Origin: Siderastrea siderea
Lineage: Eukaryota; Cnidaria; Anthozoa; Scleractinia; Rhizangiidae
DNA length: 64,000 nucleotides
NCBI GenBank assembly: GCA_964030785.1
Contig: OZ034967.1
Coordinates: 70,185,113 to 70,249,112 of the forward strand
Direction: 5' to 3'
Made by a program: the position numbers and the translations under genes. Under the pieces are notes generated by a model. The model was given only the letters and a program-made list of their open reading frames with translations, had not been told where the DNA came from and made no database searches. Shown one piece after another: positions 62,535 through 64,000 of the stretch. How positions within the stretch are numbered: the first letter of the stretch is position 1; each line of letters opens with the position of its first letter.

Positions 62535-63587
62535 TCATGTTCGTTGACTTTTTCTGGACAGTTCAAGGGTCATGATCGTTCTGCCTTGTTTGAAAGGAGC
62601 CGGTTGTCCATCCGCTGTTTGAATGTCTATCTCAATACTGTCAAAGATGGTTTTGCCAAGAGGAAAATACATCCTTTGCGTCGTATCAAATTGATGATCG
62701 GTATTGCCGGCATCCAAGGTACGTAAAAATCCTTTCTCTTGATTTCCCACAATGCTCTTGGACACCAGATCCGTGTAAATCATCAATTGTTGTTGCCCTT
62801 GTTGGGGTTTGACCGTTTGCGTACTGGGAAAGACTTGTCGACTGAGATTTGGACCCAAGAACAAATAATAATTGAAATCGGGGTGGGTAAAGCTGACGGA
62901 CACAATGCCATACGGTGGGTATTTGTTGGCAGGACCGCGGGTGGGTGTCCATTTATGACGATCGTCGTAATCCACGATATTTTTGACCAAATAATTTTTT
63001 TCTTCCACTATTTGTTGCGTTGGCGTTCCATCTTTCACCAGTCCCATCAGTCCAGCGAATTTCCATTCCATTTCAAATTGCATGTTGGCTGGTATGAGTA
63101 CATACAACGAATCTAATTCGGGGGCGATGCTTGTATTGGTGATTTTCACGTAGGGTTGAGCCAGGTTAAGAGCGGCGAGTTGTTGGCGTTTCGCCTGATC
63201 GTCCACCTCCATTTTAGTTATATCCATCATGACTTCCATGTGTTGTTTTTCCATTTCGTACGCAATGGCAATCCATGCTTCTTTCAAATTCGTGTAATAC
63301 CCTGGGGGTAAATGGATTTGTTTCGTCACTTGAATCGGAGCCGTTCCATCCGCACGTTTTGGTATGTATCTCACATCGGTTTTCATCCAATGTTTTTGAC
63401 TATCTTCTTGCGTCCAATTCTGTTTGGTTTGATCTCCCCATTGTTGATTAAACCCCGGGTGGGAAATATGAACCAACGCCGCTTCCCAATCATCTTCTAC
63501 CAAATAATAGGAACGAGGCAGTCGAGCCGTAAATTTTTGTCCCGTGCCTTGTGCTTGATCACTGATAAGGGTAATGTAAAAACTCAT
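62535..63587 (-). CDS. Minor capsid / penton-like protein, paralogue 3
   Basis: 350 residues from the ATG at 63587; the longer frame starts with a GTG. Starts SFYITLISDQAQGTGQKF, has YTDLVSKSIVGNQEKGFLRT and ends DSIEIDIQTADGQPAPFKQG then TLELSR. This is the same frame of motifs as the genes at 56019 and 57079 but much more diverged. It lies alone next to the right TIR with its own TATA box. It could be the ancestral penton equivalent or a vertex/spike variant. Confidence 0.7.
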   Translation of the reverse strand: MSFYITLISDQAQGTGQKFTARLPRSYYLVEDDWEAALVHISHPGFNQQWGDQTKQNWTQEDSQKHWMKTDVRYIPKRADGTAPIQVTKQIHLPPGYYTNLKEAWIAIAYEMEKQHMEVMMDITKMEVDDQAKRQQLAALNLAQPYVKITNTSIAPELDSLYVLIPANMQFEMEWKFAGLMGLVKDGTPTQQIVEEKNYLVKNIVDYDDRHKWTPTRGPANKYPPYGIVSVSFTHPDFNYYLFLGPNLSRQVFPSTQTVKPQQGQQQLMIYTDLVSKSIVGNQEKGFLRTLDAGNTDHQFDTTQRMYFPLGKTIFDSIEIDIQTADGQPAPFKQGRTIMTLELSRKSQRT

Positions 63588-63615
63588 GGTCACTACTCCC
63601 TAACCCTAGGGTTTA

Positions 63616-63626
63616 CCCTTTTATAC
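63616..63626 (-). promoter_or_regulatory. TATA box of penton-like paralogue 3
   Basis: Minus-strand GTATAAAAGGG, 29-39 bp before the ATG and directly inside the right TIR boundary; AACCCTAGGGTT lies just downstream. Confidence 0.65.
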
Positions 63627-63980
63627 TTACCCACGTTCCAGAAATTGGACTTTGGACTTGGAGCCCGCGTTTTCTCCGCGGTTTTAACCCACCTTGAGCC
63701 CACGATCCTTTTTTCAGACTGGTCAGCAGTTTCCCATCTCAAAACACGTGACTTCCGGTTCCCATGAGCCCGCGATTCCTTTTTTTAGACTGCTCAGCGG
63801 TTTTCCTTTCCAAAACACGTGACTTCCGGTTCTATGAGCCCGCGATCCTTTTTTTTCCACTGGTCAGCGGTTTCCCATCCTAAAAACACGTGACTTCCGG
63901 TTCCGGGTCATGACGTCATTGATTTGCTCTCGACCAATCAGAAGCCAGGAAAGTGCCCCATACGGGCCCAATGTACTACT
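63627..63980. repeat. Polinton right TIR
   Basis: 354 bp, inverted copy of 42030-42383, with the only mismatch at 63728. It contains the same three 71-bp tandem units with CACGTG cores. Confidence 0.95.
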
Positions 63981-63986
63981 TCTCTA
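63981..63986. other. Polinton target duplication, right
   Basis: TCTCTA, identical to 42024-42029. Host sequence continues for 14 bases to the window end. Confidence 0.95.
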
Positions 63987-64000
63987 CTGGCGACCACCCG

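Larger units (their letters stand above)
42030..63980. mobile_element. Complete Maverick/Polinton (adintovirus-like) element
   Basis: 21,951 bp bounded by 354-bp TIRs with one mismatch, beginning AGTAGTACATT and ending with its complement, flanked by the 6-bp duplication TCTCTA. It encodes the Polinton hallmark set (protein-primed polymerase B, retroviral-type integrase, packaging ATPase, adenain protease, major and minor capsid proteins), plus phospholipase A2, SLOG-like and other accessory genes. I count 26 protein genes and one tRNA-like gene. No frame is broken, so it looks recent and possibly competent. The mix of integrase, phospholipase and adenovirus-like core proteins fits the endogenous adintovirus group. 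Confidence 0.97.

Overview
The window looks like genomic DNA of a marine invertebrate, most likely an anthozoan cnidarian (coral or anemone type). That guess rests on the AT-rich, repeat-dense, gene-poor background, the many short foldback elements and the kinds of mobile elements present; no gene allows a species call. About two thirds (1-42029) is host DNA crowded with transposons, and the last third (42030-63980) is one complete virus-like Maverick/Polinton.

Region 1, bases 1-10975: host intergenic DNA with a few candidate exons (plus-strand exon 3506-3573, plus-strand last exon 7124-7309 with a poly(A) signal, facing a minus-strand last exon 7511-7846). Terminal-inverted-repeat (TIR) elements lie at 2473-2756, 3999-5052 and 6150-6331. 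A dispersed repeat with a tRNA-derived module lies at 8252-9142.

Region 2, bases 10976-26344: a tandem array of a roughly 3.5-kb unit (two full copies and a partial third). The units keep minus-strand open frames that look like exons of an unidentified gene, and each full unit carries a tRNA-like module. Copy 2 is interrupted by a complete BEL/Pao LTR retrotransposon (16699-23845). Its LTRs are 276 bp each and differ at one position, the target duplication is 5 bp, and one 2,073-residue gag-pol frame is intact.

Region 3, bases 26345-42029: host DNA with a candidate terminal exon (27406-27608), a 1.27-kb element with a 9-bp target duplication (28400-29664), a non-LTR retrotransposon remnant (30059-30325), TTAA-flanked elements (38887-39820 and a rearranged relative at 31212-32609) and several foldback repeats.

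Region 4, bases 42030-63980: a 21,951-bp Polinton with 354-bp TIRs (one mismatch), 5'-AG...CT-3' ends and a 6-bp target duplication TCTCTA. It encodes a protein-primed family-B DNA polymerase, a chromodomain integrase, an FtsK/A32-type packaging ATPase, an adenain-type protease, a double jelly-roll major capsid protein, three paralogous minor-capsid/penton-like proteins, a parvovirus-type phospholipase A2 and several tiny basic core-like proteins, some with adenain-type cleavage sites. It also has a GRF zinc-finger protein, an overlapping gene pair with a basic repeat and acidic tail, a tRNA-like gene, a SLOG-like nucleotide-binding protein and a two-transmembrane protein resembling SLATT effectors. 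All reading frames are open, so the element may be intact and adintovirus-like. Replication (polymerase), integration (integrase), capsid building (capsid proteins, protease, ATPase), membrane passage (phospholipase) and possibly host interaction (SLOG and two-transmembrane proteins) are all represented. Several start codons were set at the first ATG, because the longest open frames begin with TTG or GTG.
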